DNA from: Chryseobacterium viscerum
GTDB taxonomy: Bacteria; Bacteroidota; Bacteroidia; Flavobacteriales; Weeksellaceae
Length of the DNA: 64,000 nt
NCBI RefSeq assembly: GCF_002899945.2
Contig: NZ_PPEG02000001.1
Coordinates: forward strand, 1 to 64,000
Reading direction: 5' to 3'
Position numbers and translations under genes: made by a program
Shown: positions 63,358-64,000 of the stretch, piece after piece
Layout of the letters: each line of letters begins with the position of its first letter
How positions within the stretch are numbered: the first letter of the stretch is position 1
The notes under the pieces: generated by a model
Database searches by the model: none
Told to the model about the DNA's origin: nothing
Seen by the model: only the letters and a program-made list of their open reading frames with translations

Positions 63358-64000
63358 CTATAATGTGATTTTGAAGATCAAAGAAGTTCCTGAATTTTGG
63401 GATGAGATATTATATTCACCCGATAATTCAGTCATTCTCCTTTTCATATTTCTGAGACCGTTTCCTTTTGGCTGGTCATCTGGAATCCCCAATCCATTAT
63501 CTTCGATTTTCATATAAAAGTTATCTTTATCCTGAGAAAATGAAAGTTTCAAAGTGCTTGCCTGACTGTGCTTATACACATTATTGACCGCTTCTTTCAA
63601 ACAGAGAAAAAGATTGCGCCTCATTTCTGTGGAAATAGAAGTTTCAGTAATGATATCTTCACACTCCGAACGTAATACTATTTTTGTTTTTTTTAAAAAA
63701 TTTCCGGTATACAAGATTGCGTAATCGATAAAGCTACCCAATGTATCATTTCCGGAGTTTAGACTCCAAAGCATTTCTCTCATGGAGATATTCATTTCTT
63801 CTGAGGTTTTCAGAAGTTCATCAATGTCGTTTTGAAGATCATCATCTGATGCTTTTTGTTTTATAAATTCTGCCTGAAGTTTTAATGCAGAAATTCCTGC
63901 TCCGAGATCATCGTGCATATCGTGGGAAATGCGTTCCCGTTCCTTTTCCAGAATTTTTTGTTTTTCGAGTTCTTTCTGAAGAAGCTGATTTTGATGTTCG
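63358..64000 (-). CDS. Sensor histidine kinase (HisKA_3/NarL-LiaS type), C-terminal part
   Basis: The frame stays open to the right edge, so the sensor part lies outside the window. Visible are a coiled-coil linker, the phosphoacceptor motif R-I-S-H-D-M-H-D-D-L-G (histidine around 63926-63928) and the HATPase_c boxes: N-box E-A-V-N-N, G1 D-N-G-L-G-I and G2 G-N-G-L-R-N-M. Members phosphorylate LuxR/NarL-type response regulators. No regulator gene is visible in the window. The stop at 63358 is a normal end. Confidence 0.9.
   Translation of the reverse strand, partial: EHQNQLLQKELEKQKILEKERERISHDMHDDLGAGISALKLQAEFIKQKASDDDLQNDIDELLKTSEEMNISMREMLWSLNSGNDTLGSFIDYAILYTGNFLKKTKIVLRSECEDIITETSISTEMRRNLFLCLKEAVNNVYKHSQASTLKLSFSQDKDNFYMKIEDNGLGIPDDQPKGNGLRNMKRRMTELSGEYNISSQNSGTSLIFKITL

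Overview
The window is chromosomal DNA of a flavobacterium (Bacteroidota), most likely Chryseobacterium or a close relative. The evidence is low-GC coding sequence, promoters of the Bacteroidota type (TTG/TTTG, about 20 nt, TAnnTTTG), SusC-like/OMP_b-brl_3 outer-membrane barrels, an OmpA protein with TSP3 repeats, a methionine synthase split into two genes, and a double-glycine bacteriocin-like peptide of a kind I remember from Chryseobacterium. The genus is an inference; no alignment was run.

Layout. 1-18 is the 5' tip of a 16S rRNA gene leaving the window on the left, preceded by three tandem rRNA promoters (159-462). 463-1266 is non-coding and rich in 7-8 bp repeats. Then come cysS, a DinB-like gene and folE (minus), and a GNAT-like gene and a secreted protein (plus). 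6120-14887 is a complete SAM-I-riboswitch-controlled methionine operon on the minus strand: metX, ACT-homoserine dehydrogenase, a transsulfuration PLP enzyme, metH part 1, metH part 2, metF. A GH63-like glycosidase and an OsmC protein follow. 18142-25018 is a MoxR/DUF58/DUF4350/DUF4129/SpoIIM membrane-associated operon with a divergent RDD gene; a small four-helix-bundle (S23-type) gene bounded by imperfect inverted repeats sits inside it. 25942-36575 is mixed housekeeping: GNAT, glycosyltransferase plus LpxH-like phosphoesterase, YebC, OmpA, smpB, an ABC-F ATPase, an M48 protease, recJ, nadD, DUF3817. 36633-46039 is a surface/secretion block: a large lipoprotein, two tandem outer-membrane barrels, a lipoprotein esterase and a secreted GH43-discoidin-FnIII protein.

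46068-54353 is the most interesting block: eight minus-strand genes packed with overlaps or very short gaps, from a DDAH-like hydrolase and a CtlX-like hydrolase through SpeD (AdoMet decarboxylase), DUF4178, a 63-aa membrane protein, DUF350 and a membrane-fused spermidine-synthase-like enzyme to a FAD oxidoreductase and a His-rich polytopic membrane protein (nine genes counting the DDAH gene, which is set off by 82 bp). It looks like a membrane-located polyamine synthesis/modification system. To its right are a 54-aa double-glycine, cysteine-rich peptide, an outer-membrane barrel with a neighbouring membrane-bound AraC regulator, an HxlR/SDR/NTF2 group, gltA, eno, a small membrane protein and the C-terminal part of a sensor histidine kinase cut by the window edge.

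A cross-cutting pattern is a set of intergenic gaps filled by imperfect inverted repeats whose arms are built from degenerate 7- or 8-bp units (631-1069, 19471-19967, 21024-21138, 35439-35562, 36164-36230). One of them carries the four-helix-bundle gene.
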